Virus record (IMG/VR): IMGVR_UViG_3300034104_003823 | Span: 1-58,874 of that record | Strand: one strand, 5' to 3' | Origin: a virus | Length of the DNA stretch: 58,874 bases | Shown: one piece after another, positions 51,344 through 58,861 of the stretch | Layout of the letters: every line of letters begins with the position of its first letter | How positions within the stretch are numbered: the first letter of the stretch is position 1 | Position numbers and translations under genes: made by a program | The notes under the pieces: generated by a model | What the model was told of the DNA's origin: nothing | Databases searched by the model: none | The model's input: the letters and a program-made list of their open reading frames with translations, nothing else

Positions 51344-51740
51344 ATACTATTTTTTTTTCAAATTCTAATACAAGGTCTCTCTCGTATAATTTATCTTTAA
51401 CGTTTTGTTCTGTTTCACCGTAACGGAAAACCAATCTTTTAATCAATGAAAAATCCAAATCTTCTTCTTTTTCCCATCCTAATGCAATAACATCATCGAT
51501 TGAGTCTTGAACTGAAAAAACATCGGAATCTTGAATTAAATCCATAGTAATATTACTATTCATCAAAACACCTACCTTTTTAATATGTTCAATATCTGGA
51601 GGACTTGGGTAACCGTTTGCTGGTCTTACTTCCCAACTTTCACCCCAAACATCAATCAACGATTCAGAAAAAATAAATTCATAAATGTTTTCTCCCTTAT
51701 AATTAGGTCCCAAACCATTTATGTAAATCAAATAATTCAT
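51333..51740 (-). CDS. Unknown phage protein (135 aa)
   Basis: A compact alpha/beta protein (MNYLIYINGLGPNYKGENIY, EFIFSESLIDVWGESWEVRP). I see no catalytic residues, but the pattern looks like a protein conserved in large Bacteroidota phages, from memory. Its start overlaps the stop of the upstream gene (ATGA) and its end overlaps the next start by 11 bases, so translation of three genes is coupled. Confidence 0.65.
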   Translation of the reverse strand: MNYLIYINGLGPNYKGENIYEFIFSESLIDVWGESWEVRPANGYPSPPDIEHIKKVGVLMNSNITMDLIQDSDVFSVQDSIDDVIALGWEKEEDLDFSLIKRLVFRYGETEQNVKDKLYERDLVLEFEKKIVYEN

Positions 51741-53215
51741 TCAACCTTTCCGTCTATATTGATTTTATAATTATATTTTCCGTTTTTAAATAAAAGATTT
51801 CCTTTATTTGTCTTACCAAGTAAAACTGAATTTGGGTTATTTTCTAAAAATTTTAAACCACCTCTTTCTTGTCTAACAGATTCTGATAATCTTTTAATTT
51901 CACTTTTATTTTCTTTATATAATGGTTTAGATTTATTTATAACATCTTCAGTTAAATAACTTTTTAATATTTTATCAACTTTTGACTCACTAAACATTTC
52001 ATCAATATCACCATATGAAATTCTTCCTCTACCTCCTCTTTTTCTAAATGGAACACTTTCATCCTCTATTGAAAAATCTTTGCCGGTACCCTCAAATCCA
52101 AAATCAAAATCTTTTTGGCCATAAATTTTATCTGCGTCCTCAAACCAAGACGGATCCTCAAATTCATCAAGTTCACCACCATAATCACCGTAAACATTCA
52201 TTTTACCAATATTATCTGACATTTGTTTTGACATTCTATTAGCAATTGATTTACCAATCACACCCATATCATCAAAATCTTCTGCCATTTCACCTTCTGG
52301 TGCTTCAGGTGGTTCTGGTGCAATTTCTTCATCTTCTGAACTACCATCTTCTTCGTCTTCACCTTCTTCCGGTTCAAATTCTTCACCATCTTCTTCCTCA
52401 CCTTCTAATCTTGCCATAATTTCGTCCATATCATCCTCATCTAAAACTGATAAATCAAGGGCTGATAAAACAGAATTAATTACATATTTTACGTCATCAC
52501 TTGACATACCCTCTTCTTGATCTTCAGAAAATGCTCTTAGTTTTTGACCTAATTTTCCAACAAGTTTTTGAATTGATTTAAAAGTTACTGCCCCGCCTTC
52601 TTCTTCACCTTCTGGTTCTTCTCCACCCATATCTGGTTCCGGCATATCTTCAGGCGCTCCTCCTTCATCCGGCATAGGTGCTCCACCCATATCTGCTTCT
52701 GGTGCTCCACCTTCATCTGGCATAGGCGTTGTTTCTGGTGCTCCACCCATATCTGGTGCGGGTGCGGGTGCTGGTGCCGGCATAGGTGCTGGTGGTAATT
52801 CTGGAGCTCCTCCAGTATCCGCCCCACCTTCAGCTTTTGGGACCTTTAATTTAAATTTTTTTTGTTCACCAAATAAAGAAATTTCTTCTTTATTTTCGGT
52901 TAATGAATTTATTTCTTTTGTAATTAAATTTAATCTTTTTAACGCTTGAGAATATGAAGAATAATATTTTCTATTTCTCATAGGTTCGATATATTCACTT
53001 ACTGATTCAGAAATTTGTTTTTTAATAACATAACCTTGTTTTTCTCTAACAATTTCATAGTCATTACCATCAGCAAGACCAATAGTATATTCTGTTTTTT
53101 TATCTTCATTGATTCTTTGCGGAACATTTTCTTTATAACGGGATATTTCAATCATTCTTTTGATTTTATCCATTCCTTGCAATTTTTCACTTCCAATAGG
53201 TTTTAATCCGCCCAT
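51737..53215 (-). CDS. Acidic, Pro/Gly-rich prohead-type protein (492 aa)
   Basis: Residues about 125-210 are a low-complexity segment of repeated GGAPE/MGGAP units (PAPMPAPAPAPAPDMGGAPE). A helical acidic domain (IQKLVGKLGQKLRAFSEDQE), a Glu/Asp-rich segment and a C-terminal beta unit (GKTNKGNLLFKNGKYNYKIN) follow. The N-terminus has two ATGs (M1, M15) and an R-I-N-E|D motif near 35-37. Composition and position suggest a prohead core or packaged protein. The Pro/Gly/Ala segment recalls that of the portal C-terminus. Confidence 0.6.
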   Translation of the reverse strand: MGGLKPIGSEKLQGMDKIKRMIEISRYKENVPQRINEDKKTEYTIGLADGNDYEIVREKQGYVIKKQISESVSEYIEPMRNRKYYSSYSQALKRLNLITKEINSLTENKEEISLFGEQKKFKLKVPKAEGGADTGGAPELPPAPMPAPAPAPAPDMGGAPETTPMPDEGGAPEADMGGAPMPDEGGAPEDMPEPDMGGEEPEGEEEGGAVTFKSIQKLVGKLGQKLRAFSEDQEEGMSSDDVKYVINSVLSALDLSVLDEDDMDEIMARLEGEEEDGEEFEPEEGEDEEDGSSEDEEIAPEPPEAPEGEMAEDFDDMGVIGKSIANRMSKQMSDNIGKMNVYGDYGGELDEFEDPSWFEDADKIYGQKDFDFGFEGTGKDFSIEDESVPFRKRGGRGRISYGDIDEMFSESKVDKILKSYLTEDVINKSKPLYKENKSEIKRLSESVRQERGGLKFLENNPNSVLLGKTNKGNLLFKNGKYNYKINIDGKVE

Positions 53216-53249
53216 AATATTTTGTTTTGAATAAATTATTTTTTTTTAA

Positions 53250-53258
53250 TAAATATAT
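53250..53258 (-). promoter_or_regulatory. Late-promoter-like TATATTTAT element
   Basis: TTGATATATTTATTAAAAAA on the minus strand, 34 bases before the start at 53215. Confidence 0.45.
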
Positions 53259-53290
53259 CAATATTTAAGATTATTTGTTTTTTAATTAAA

Positions 53291-54025
53291 TTATTGATTC
53301 ATTGATAATTTCTTATCAATTAATTTTGTTGGTAAGTCGTATAATTTTTCTATGTAACCATTTCTTCTTAGTAGTTTAAATACTAGGTTTTCAACCGACA
53401 TTTCACCATTTTTTTCTAAACCACAATTTCTAAAATTTTTAAGTTTTGTTTTGTATTTCTTTACAATTGACCTAATAACATCTGGAGATTCATCATCAAT
53501 ATTATCAACAACACCATCAATAATCCTCATCCATTGTTTTGATTTGTTTTTAATAAGTTTTATATCAACATTTTTATTATCTAATTTTTTTGGTTCATTA
53601 ACCCAATCATTATATAGTATTGAGTATATACCACTACTAAATGTGGTTTCAGCCTCATCTTGAACAAAACACTCAACATCATACCCAAAAATTTTTATGT
53701 CGTGTTTCTGATTAAACACAATTTTTTTCAAATCAAAATATTCAACGTAAAGGTCTTTTGAGTTATTTGGGAATTGATTATAGTTTAATACTATATGTAA
53801 ATCAATATCGGAAAATTTGGACCAGTTATAATTAACTAATGATCCAATCATTATAATATCTGTGATTAAAATATCGGTACCAACAAACTCCAAAAATAAA
53901 TCTGAAATCTCAAGAAGTTTTTCTCTAACCTCTGGATTCATTTTCATATCCTTACCGGAACCTTCCCAAATTTTTGGATTTAACTCTTTTCTTGGTTCAA
54001 AACTTTTTAGTAATTCGTTTTCCAT
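53291..54025 (-). CDS. Nucleotidyltransferase-fold protein (244 aa)
   Basis: IIMIGSLVNYNWSKFSDIDLHIVLNY holds the G-S-x(10)-D-x-D signature of the polymerase-beta-type nucleotidyltransferase fold (G61, S62, D73, D75). GYDVECFVQDE supplies a possible third acidic residue. The rest is helical. Such proteins transfer nucleotides to RNA, proteins or antibiotics, or act as toxins; which applies here is unknown. It is preceded by a late-type element only 5 bases from the start. Confidence 0.7.
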   Translation of the reverse strand: MENELLKSFEPRKELNPKIWEGSGKDMKMNPEVREKLLEISDLFLEFVGTDILITDIIMIGSLVNYNWSKFSDIDLHIVLNYNQFPNNSKDLYVEYFDLKKIVFNQKHDIKIFGYDVECFVQDEAETTFSSGIYSILYNDWVNEPKKLDNKNVDIKLIKNKSKQWMRIIDGVVDNIDDESPDVIRSIVKKYKTKLKNFRNCGLEKNGEMSVENLVFKLLRRNGYIEKLYDLPTKLIDKKLSMNQ

Positions 54026-54030
54026 TACAT

Positions 54031-54039
54031 ATAAATATA
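54031..54039 (-). promoter_or_regulatory. Late-promoter-like TATATTTAT element
   Basis: TATATTTATATGTAATG: only 5 bases separate the element from the start at 54025, so any transcript would be leaderless or nearly so. Confidence 0.45.
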
Positions 54040-54052
54040 ATGGTATATGAAA

Positions 54053-54298
54053 TTAACCTAATTTCTTGTATTTATGTGCTTTTGCAATTTTAGAACTAAA
54101 GAAACTTCCCTGTGATGGTGCACCTCTAAATTGTGTATATAATTGGTGTGGAACATTTTCATACTCATATTTGGTACCATTTTTAAATTCAACAACTAAA
54201 AGTTTTGATTCTGTGTCATATTCAGTTCTTACTAAATTTGATGATTGAACTTCATTTAATATTTTTGTTCCTTTAATTTCTTCTTTTGTAATTGCCAT
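54053..54298 (-). CDS. KTSC-domain protein (81 aa)
   Basis: VQSSNLVRTEYDTESKLLVV, EFKNGTKYEYENVPHQLY and FRGAPSQGSFFSSKIAKAHK give the compact KTSC-domain pattern (SSN...YD...L.V.F.NG..Y.Y..VP). Members are small phage and bacterial proteins near lysyl-tRNA-synthetase-like or virion genes; their role is not established. It stands between the UVR gene's terminator and the nucleotidyltransferase gene, with its own promoter element. Confidence 0.8.
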   Translation of the reverse strand: MAITKEEIKGTKILNEVQSSNLVRTEYDTESKLLVVEFKNGTKYEYENVPHQLYTQFRGAPSQGSFFSSKIAKAHKYKKLG

Positions 54299-54313
54299 AA
54301 TTATTATTTTTTA

Positions 54314-54322
54314 ATAAATATA
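54314..54322 (-). promoter_or_regulatory. Late-promoter-like TATATTTAT element
   Basis: AATATATTTATTAAAAAATAAT on the minus strand, 15 bases before the KTSC gene start, between that gene and the terminator at 54341. Confidence 0.45.
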
Positions 54323-54340
54323 TTTTATACAAAATAAAAA

Positions 54341-54359
54341 TCCACCCTTTTGGGGTGGA
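54341..54359 (-). terminator. Rho-independent terminator after the UVR gene
   Basis: TCCACCC pairs with GGGTGGA over a 5-base loop, followed on the minus strand by TTTTTATTTT, 7 bases past the stop at 54366. Confidence 0.85.
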
Positions 54360-54365
54360 CTTTAT

Positions 54366-54737
54366 TTATTTTAGGGAGTTGATTTTATCTCTTAATTCTA
54401 TCGCCTTCTCAAAGTTCTGGGTTTTTATACATTCATCCAGTTCTTTTTTTAGCTTACTTATTTTTTCTTTATTCTTTTCTAAATTTTTAATTTTATCTCT
54501 CAACTCCACAGCTTTTTCAAAATCTTGTTCTTCTACCGCAATATCAAGTTCTTGTTTTAATAATGAAATTTCATTTGGTTTATTTTGTTGGTTCATTTTA
54601 TTTGTGAATATCGTATAAGAAAAAGAACCATCATCAGATGTAAAATTTTTTCTTTCATAATTTTCTGGATTAAAAAATTGTCTATCCAGGTCGTTAAATA
54701 ATTCATTAAATAATCTGTTAAAATTTCTATTAAACAT
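54366..54737 (-). CDS. Double UVR-motif protein, possible Clp adaptor (123 aa)
   Basis: Two UVR motifs fill the C-terminal half: LKQELDIAVEEQDFEKAVEL (about 60-87) and LKKELDECIKTQNFEKAIEL (about 96-123), each ending in R-D-K-I. UVR motifs occur in UvrB/UvrC, in ClpC and in McsA, where they mediate coiled-coil contacts. The N-terminus MFNRNFNRLFNELFNDLDRQFF is aromatic and amphipathic. It lacks the zinc fingers of McsA. It is divergent from a ClpC-like gene that itself has a UVR-like segment, so an adaptor for that unfoldase is inferred. Confidence 0.75.
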   Translation of the reverse strand: MFNRNFNRLFNELFNDLDRQFFNPENYERKNFTSDDGSFSYTIFTNKMNQQNKPNEISLLKQELDIAVEEQDFEKAVELRDKIKNLEKNKEKISKLKKELDECIKTQNFEKAIELRDKINSLK

Positions 54738-54796
54738 TTTTTTTGTTTTTTATAAGTTTATTTTGTTTATTTTTTTACTAAATGTATACCAAAATT

Positions 54797-54804
54797 ATAA
54801 ATAT
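54797..54804 (-). promoter_or_regulatory. Late-promoter-like ATATTTAT element upstream of the UVR gene
   Basis: GTCATATTTATAATTTTGG on the minus strand, 59 bases before the UVR start. It abuts the operator-like palindrome at 54804. Confidence 0.35.
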
Positions 54805-54856
54805 GACAAATTGTCAGGTTTTTAATTTTTAAACTGACATAAAGTCAAATATTGAC
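54804..54856. promoter_or_regulatory. Operator-like cluster of TGACA/GTCA inverted repeats
   Basis: Three 13-base inverted repeats lie between the divergent UVR and ClpC-like genes: TGACAAATTGTCA (54804-54816), TGACATAAAGTCA (54835-54847) and GTCAAATATTGAC (54844-54856). The first two start 31 bp apart, about three helical turns. This would suit binding of one or more regulator dimers to control both genes. The rest of the 160-base gap holds AT-rich leader sequence. Confidence 0.5.
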
Positions 54857-54898
54857 TACAAGTTCATTTATAATTAAAATTAAAATAAAAATTAAAAT

Positions 54899-56962
54899 AT
54901 GGGATTAGAATTTATTGATGACAACGACAAAAACAAAAAAAAGGGTGATGGATTAACACCAGTTTTAGACAATTTTAGCAGAGATTTAAACAAACTAGCT
55001 ATTGAAGGTAAATTAGATCCGGTTGTTGGTAGAGAAAAAGAAATTATGAGGATTGCTCAAGTTCTTTCGAGAAGAAAAAAGAATAATCCAATAATTGTTG
55101 GTGAACCTGGATGTGGTAAAACTGCAATTGTTGAGGGTTTAGCAATGAAAATAATTGATGGTGATTGTCCTAAAAATCTTGCTGACAAAAGAATTGTTTC
55201 ATTAGATATGAATTCTGTTGTTGCCGGAACAAAATATAGAGGTCAATTTGAGGAAAGAATGAAGGTAATTTTAGAAGAATTACAAAATTCGCCAAACATA
55301 ATTATTTTTATTGATGAAATTCATACAATTGTTGGTGCTGGGAGTTCGTCAGGTTCTTTAGATGCTTCAAATATTTTTAAACCATCATTAGCTAGAGGTG
55401 AAATTCAATGTATTGGTGCAACAACACTTGACGAGTATAGGAAACATTTTGAAAAAGATGGAGCTCTAGAAAGAAGATTCCAAAAAATTATTGTGGACCC
55501 ATCTACAAAAGAAGAAACTTTTCAAATACTAAAAAATAGTAAAGAAAAATACGAACAACATCACAAAGTAACTTATTCTGATGAAGTTTTGACTTTATGT
55601 GTTGAATTAGCTGATAGATATATTACAGACCGAGAGTTTCCTGATAAAGCATTTGATATTTTAGATGAGGTTGGGTCAAGAATGCAAATTGATATAAAAT
55701 TACCAGAACATATTGAGGATTTAAAACAAGAGCTTAATGACATTAAAAAAGAAAAAGTTGATGTTATTAAAAAACAAAAATATGAATTAGCAGCAGAACT
55801 TCGTGATAGAGAAAAAAATGTTATAAACAAACTAGAGGAAGAAAAAAAGAAATTTGAGGACGACTTAAAAAATAGTAAAAGAGGTATTCCGGAAGATTTA
55901 ATTTATGATGTTGTATCAAATATGACAAAAATTCCAGTAAGTAAAATTAATATTGATGAGAAAAATTCTTTGGTTAATTTAGAAAATTCATTAAACAATA
56001 GTGTTATTGGACAGGAGGAAGCTGTTAAGAAAATTTCAAAATCAATTAGGAGAAATAGAGTTGGTATTAAGGATCCAAATAGACCAATTGGTTCATTTAT
56101 ATTCCTTGGCTCAACCGGTGTTGGTAAAACATTTTTAGCAAAGAAATTAGCAAAGGAAATTTTTGGTAGTGAAGATAGTTTGATTCGTGTTGATATGTCA
56201 GAATACCAAGAAAAACATACAATATCAAGACTTATCGGTTCTCCTCCAGGATATGTTGGTCACGAAGAAGGTGGACAATTAACAGAACAAGTTAAAAACA
56301 AACCATATTCAGTTATTTTATTTGATGAAATTGAGAAAGCAAATAAAGATATTTTCTCAACATTACTTCAAATGTTAGACGATGGTCATATGACAGATGG
56401 TCTTGGTAGAAAGATTAACTTTAAGAATTGTTTAATTATTATGACATCAAATATCGGTGTTAGAAAAGTTCAAGATTTTGGTTCCGGAGTTGGTTTTAAA
56501 ACAAATAATGATAGTGAGGCCGTACAAGAAGAATACAAAAGAGATGTTCTTAAAAAAGAATTAAGTAAGTTTTTTGCACCCGAATTTTTAAATAGAATTG
56601 ATGATGTTGTAATTTTCAACTCACTTAAAAAAGAACACATTGATAAAATTGTAAAACTTGAAATTGATAGATTAATTGAAAGATTAGAATCAATGAAGTA
56701 TAAAATTACATATGAACAATCAGTTATTGAACTAATCGCAAAAGTTGGATTTGATGACCAGTATGGTGCAAGACCAATAAAAAGAGCTATCCAGGATAAA
56801 ATTGAGGATTTAATTTCTGAAAAAATTTTAACTAATGAGGTTTTAGAAGAAAAAGAATATATGTTATTTGTTAAAGGAGAAGGTGATGACCAAACAATAG
56901 ATATTGAAAGTAGGGAAACACCAGAACCAAAGAAAAGGGGTAGAAAGAAAAAGGAGGATTAA
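54899..56962 (+). CDS. ClpC-like AAA+ unfoldase lacking the N-domain (687 aa)
   Basis: Two AAA+ modules. D1 has Walker A GEPGCGKT (68-75), Walker B IIIFIDE (to E140) and arginine finger ERR (191-193). D2 has GSTGVGKT (404-411), VILFDE, and GSPPGYVGHEEGG. Between them lies KQKYELAAELRDREK (about 292-306), a UVR-like motif as in ClpC. FGSGVGF (527-533) resembles the VGF loop by which ClpC docks on ClpP. The usual 150-residue Clp N-domain is missing, so substrate delivery must be different. A C-terminal basic tail (PKKRGRKKKED) is unusual. It probably unfolds host or phage proteins with host ClpP. Confidence 0.9.
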   Translation: MGLEFIDDNDKNKKKGDGLTPVLDNFSRDLNKLAIEGKLDPVVGREKEIMRIAQVLSRRKKNNPIIVGEPGCGKTAIVEGLAMKIIDGDCPKNLADKRIVSLDMNSVVAGTKYRGQFEERMKVILEELQNSPNIIIFIDEIHTIVGAGSSSGSLDASNIFKPSLARGEIQCIGATTLDEYRKHFEKDGALERRFQKIIVDPSTKEETFQILKNSKEKYEQHHKVTYSDEVLTLCVELADRYITDREFPDKAFDILDEVGSRMQIDIKLPEHIEDLKQELNDIKKEKVDVIKKQKYELAAELRDREKNVINKLEEEKKKFEDDLKNSKRGIPEDLIYDVVSNMTKIPVSKINIDEKNSLVNLENSLNNSVIGQEEAVKKISKSIRRNRVGIKDPNRPIGSFIFLGSTGVGKTFLAKKLAKEIFGSEDSLIRVDMSEYQEKHTISRLIGSPPGYVGHEEGGQLTEQVKNKPYSVILFDEIEKANKDIFSTLLQMLDDGHMTDGLGRKINFKNCLIIMTSNIGVRKVQDFGSGVGFKTNNDSEAVQEEYKRDVLKKELSKFFAPEFLNRIDDVVIFNSLKKEHIDKIVKLEIDRLIERLESMKYKITYEQSVIELIAKVGFDDQYGARPIKRAIQDKIEDLISEKILTNEVLEEKEYMLFVKGEGDDQTIDIESRETPEPKKRGRKKKED

Positions 56963-56973
56963 AAACCCTCCTT
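56951..56973. terminator. Bidirectional terminator
   Basis: AAGGAGG pairs with CCTCCTT over a 9-base loop, followed by T on the plus strand and, reading back, by TTTTTC on the minus strand. It overlaps the end of the ClpC-like gene and serves the convergent peptidase gene. Confidence 0.8.
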
Positions 56974-56977
56974 TTTT

Positions 56978-57763
56978 TTAATGTTTAGAATAACCAAGTT
57001 CCTCAATCATTAGCTTACCAACTTTAATTCCGTTGTAAGTATCATCCACAACAACATATTCATTTCTTGTGTGCATATTGTAATAACCAATTGATATGTT
57101 AAAACAAGATATACCATACCTTTGATTTAACGGATATATGTCCGTATAAGGGTGGTGTTGATATTTTACATCACCTGGAAAGTGTTCTGTAATTAAACGA
57201 CCACCAACTTCAAAAAATTGGCTGTTTCTATTAAACATTGGTTTTGACATAAGATATTCAGAAATCATATTGTTTTCCGGAGCATCAAACTGAATAACAT
57301 AACCAACATTTTTAAAAAATTCTGGATCTGAATTAAACGAACCTTTACAACCAGTTTCTTCTGCAACAAAAAATGCGGCCTTTAGGTTTGGTAGTTCTTT
57401 TAATAATTCAAGACAACCGTATACACCACACTTATCATCACCACCAATACCGGTCGGATTACCATTATCATTATATGCTTTTAATGCCAATTTAATTTCT
57501 TTTTGTGCATTTGGGAGCATTTCTTCTCTAACATTTATTGTATCAATTGCGTGAACCGTATCTGTATGTGCTACAACACAAGGAAAATACTCAACATCTT
57601 CGTCAGTTTGTTTTAAAGCATAAACATTGTTAAACTGGTCAATATAAAATGGAATATCATTTTTTTCCAACCACTCACAAATAAATTCAACCATTAAACC
57701 TTCTTGATATGTTTTTGTTGGGACTGATAATACTTCCTTTAACAATTCAAAATTTCTTTCCAT
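56978..57763 (-). CDS. M20-type zinc peptidase (261 aa)
   Basis: VVAHTDTVH (H66, D68), TGIGGDDKCGVYG (D109 or D110), FFVAEETGCKGS (E135/E136), VIQFDAPE (D160) and NMHTRNEYV near the C-terminus reproduce the metal ligands and catalytic acids of M20-type di-zinc peptidases (PepT/PepD type). At 261 residues it is short: the usual dimerisation insert is small or absent. It probably cleaves small peptides, perhaps downstream of the Clp unfoldase. The gene has a good host-type promoter, suggesting early or middle expression. Confidence 0.8.
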   Translation of the reverse strand: MERNFELLKEVLSVPTKTYQEGLMVEFICEWLEKNDIPFYIDQFNNVYALKQTDEDVEYFPCVVAHTDTVHAIDTINVREEMLPNAQKEIKLALKAYNDNGNPTGIGGDDKCGVYGCLELLKELPNLKAAFFVAEETGCKGSFNSDPEFFKNVGYVIQFDAPENNMISEYLMSKPMFNRNSQFFEVGGRLITEHFPGDVKYQHHPYTDIYPLNQRYGISCFNISIGYYNMHTRNEYVVVDDTYNGIKVGKLMIEELGYSKH

Positions 57764-57767
57764 ACAT

Positions 57768-57798
57768 CAAATATAAAAAGAATAATTCAATTTACAAA
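57768..57798 (-). promoter_or_regulatory. Bacteroidota-type promoter (TTTG-N19-TATATTTG)
   Basis: Read on the minus strand, TTTG (57798-57795) is followed after exactly 19 bases by TATATTTG (57775-57768). This fits the published Bacteroidota -33 TTTG / -7 TAnnTTTG consensus. The -7 box ends 4 bases before the peptidase ATG, so the transcript would be leaderless or nearly so. Confidence 0.65.
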
Positions 57799-58847
57799 AG
57801 TTTTTTTAAAATTTTTCTAATACTTTCAAATAATTCTAAATTATATATCATAGTATTTAAATCTTCAACATTATTTACACTCCTCATTTGACCACTTGAT
57901 TGAAATTTTTTTGCGTAAATTATCCTTAATGTATTTGTATCTCTATCAATATCGTGAAATTTAATCCGATTACCATTTTGAATATTAATCCATTTATCAA
58001 AACCACCAAGTTTGGTAACTCTATCCATTAAAGCTATATATTCTTCATAATCCGGATTATTTTCCAATGTTTCTTCGGCAGCCTCAAGCATCTTATCTAA
58101 ATTATTATCATATGATCTATTTATAGCTTCTCTATCAAAATCACTACACCAAACATTATATTCTAACTCATACCAATCACCACGATTCACATTTTTTTGG
58201 TACCTTTCAACAAGAACTTTTAATAAACCTTTTAAATCTTCATCTTCAGCTTTTAATGTTCTATACCAATTAAGTAAAATACCAACAGTTGTTTTAAATT
58301 TATAAGCGTGCTGCTCCTCAACAATACCGTGTTTTAAAAATGGATTTTTTGTTTCTTTTTCTAAAAAACTTATAACTTCTCTACTAATACACTGTTCAGA
58401 TTCATAAGCATAATCATAGATAATATCATCTACCTCATTATTAAATGTACTATCTAAAAAATTTGCAACAATATGAGTATTTTCATTAGTTAATATGAGT
58501 TTTGGGTTTGTAAGTTTTAAAATTTGTCTTACTTTTTCTTTTTGTTCTTCGTTAAAACTATCAATAAGATATCCTTCTTCCCAATCAGACCTCCATCTTT
58601 CAGTATCAACATCATCACCATAATATCCTCTACCCATAAATTTACACCAAGTCCATATATCTTCATCATTATCAATTCCTAAAACATCTAAAAAATCATC
58701 ATCACTATCAAAAGCAATTATAACTTGTGTTGATTGTGGGTATTTGGTCGGACGAATATCATAAATTAACTTATCTGGATAATTCCATCTACTAACTTCT
58801 TCACCGTCATAAATATTTTTTAAAAATTCGTAGGTTTCACTTGCCAT
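57792..58847 (-). CDS. Unknown phage protein (351 aa)
   Basis: A soluble, acidic alpha/beta protein (KLIYDIRPTKYPQSTQVIIA, WTWCKFMGRGYYGDDVDTER, WCSDFDREAINRSYDNNLDK) with no recognised domain. It resembles, in composition only, proteins of unknown function in large phages. It precedes the peptidase gene by 28 bases, and the peptidase promoter's -33 box overlaps its end. A late-type element lies 5 bases from its start. Confidence 0.6.
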   Translation of the reverse strand: MASETYEFLKNIYDGEEVSRWNYPDKLIYDIRPTKYPQSTQVIIAFDSDDDFLDVLGIDNDEDIWTWCKFMGRGYYGDDVDTERWRSDWEEGYLIDSFNEEQKEKVRQILKLTNPKLILTNENTHIVANFLDSTFNNEVDDIIYDYAYESEQCISREVISFLEKETKNPFLKHGIVEEQHAYKFKTTVGILLNWYRTLKAEDEDLKGLLKVLVERYQKNVNRGDWYELEYNVWCSDFDREAINRSYDNNLDKMLEAAEETLENNPDYEEYIALMDRVTKLGGFDKWINIQNGNRIKFHDIDRDTNTLRIIYAKKFQSSGQMRSVNNVEDLNTMIYNLELFESIRKILKKLL

Positions 58848-58852
58848 ATTAA

Positions 58853-58861
58853 ATAAATATA
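58853..58861 (-). promoter_or_regulatory. Late-promoter-like TATATTTAT element
   Basis: AATTATATTTATTTAATATG on the minus strand; 5 bases separate the element from the start at 58847. The last 13 bases of the window are AT-rich and hold nothing else. Confidence 0.45.
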
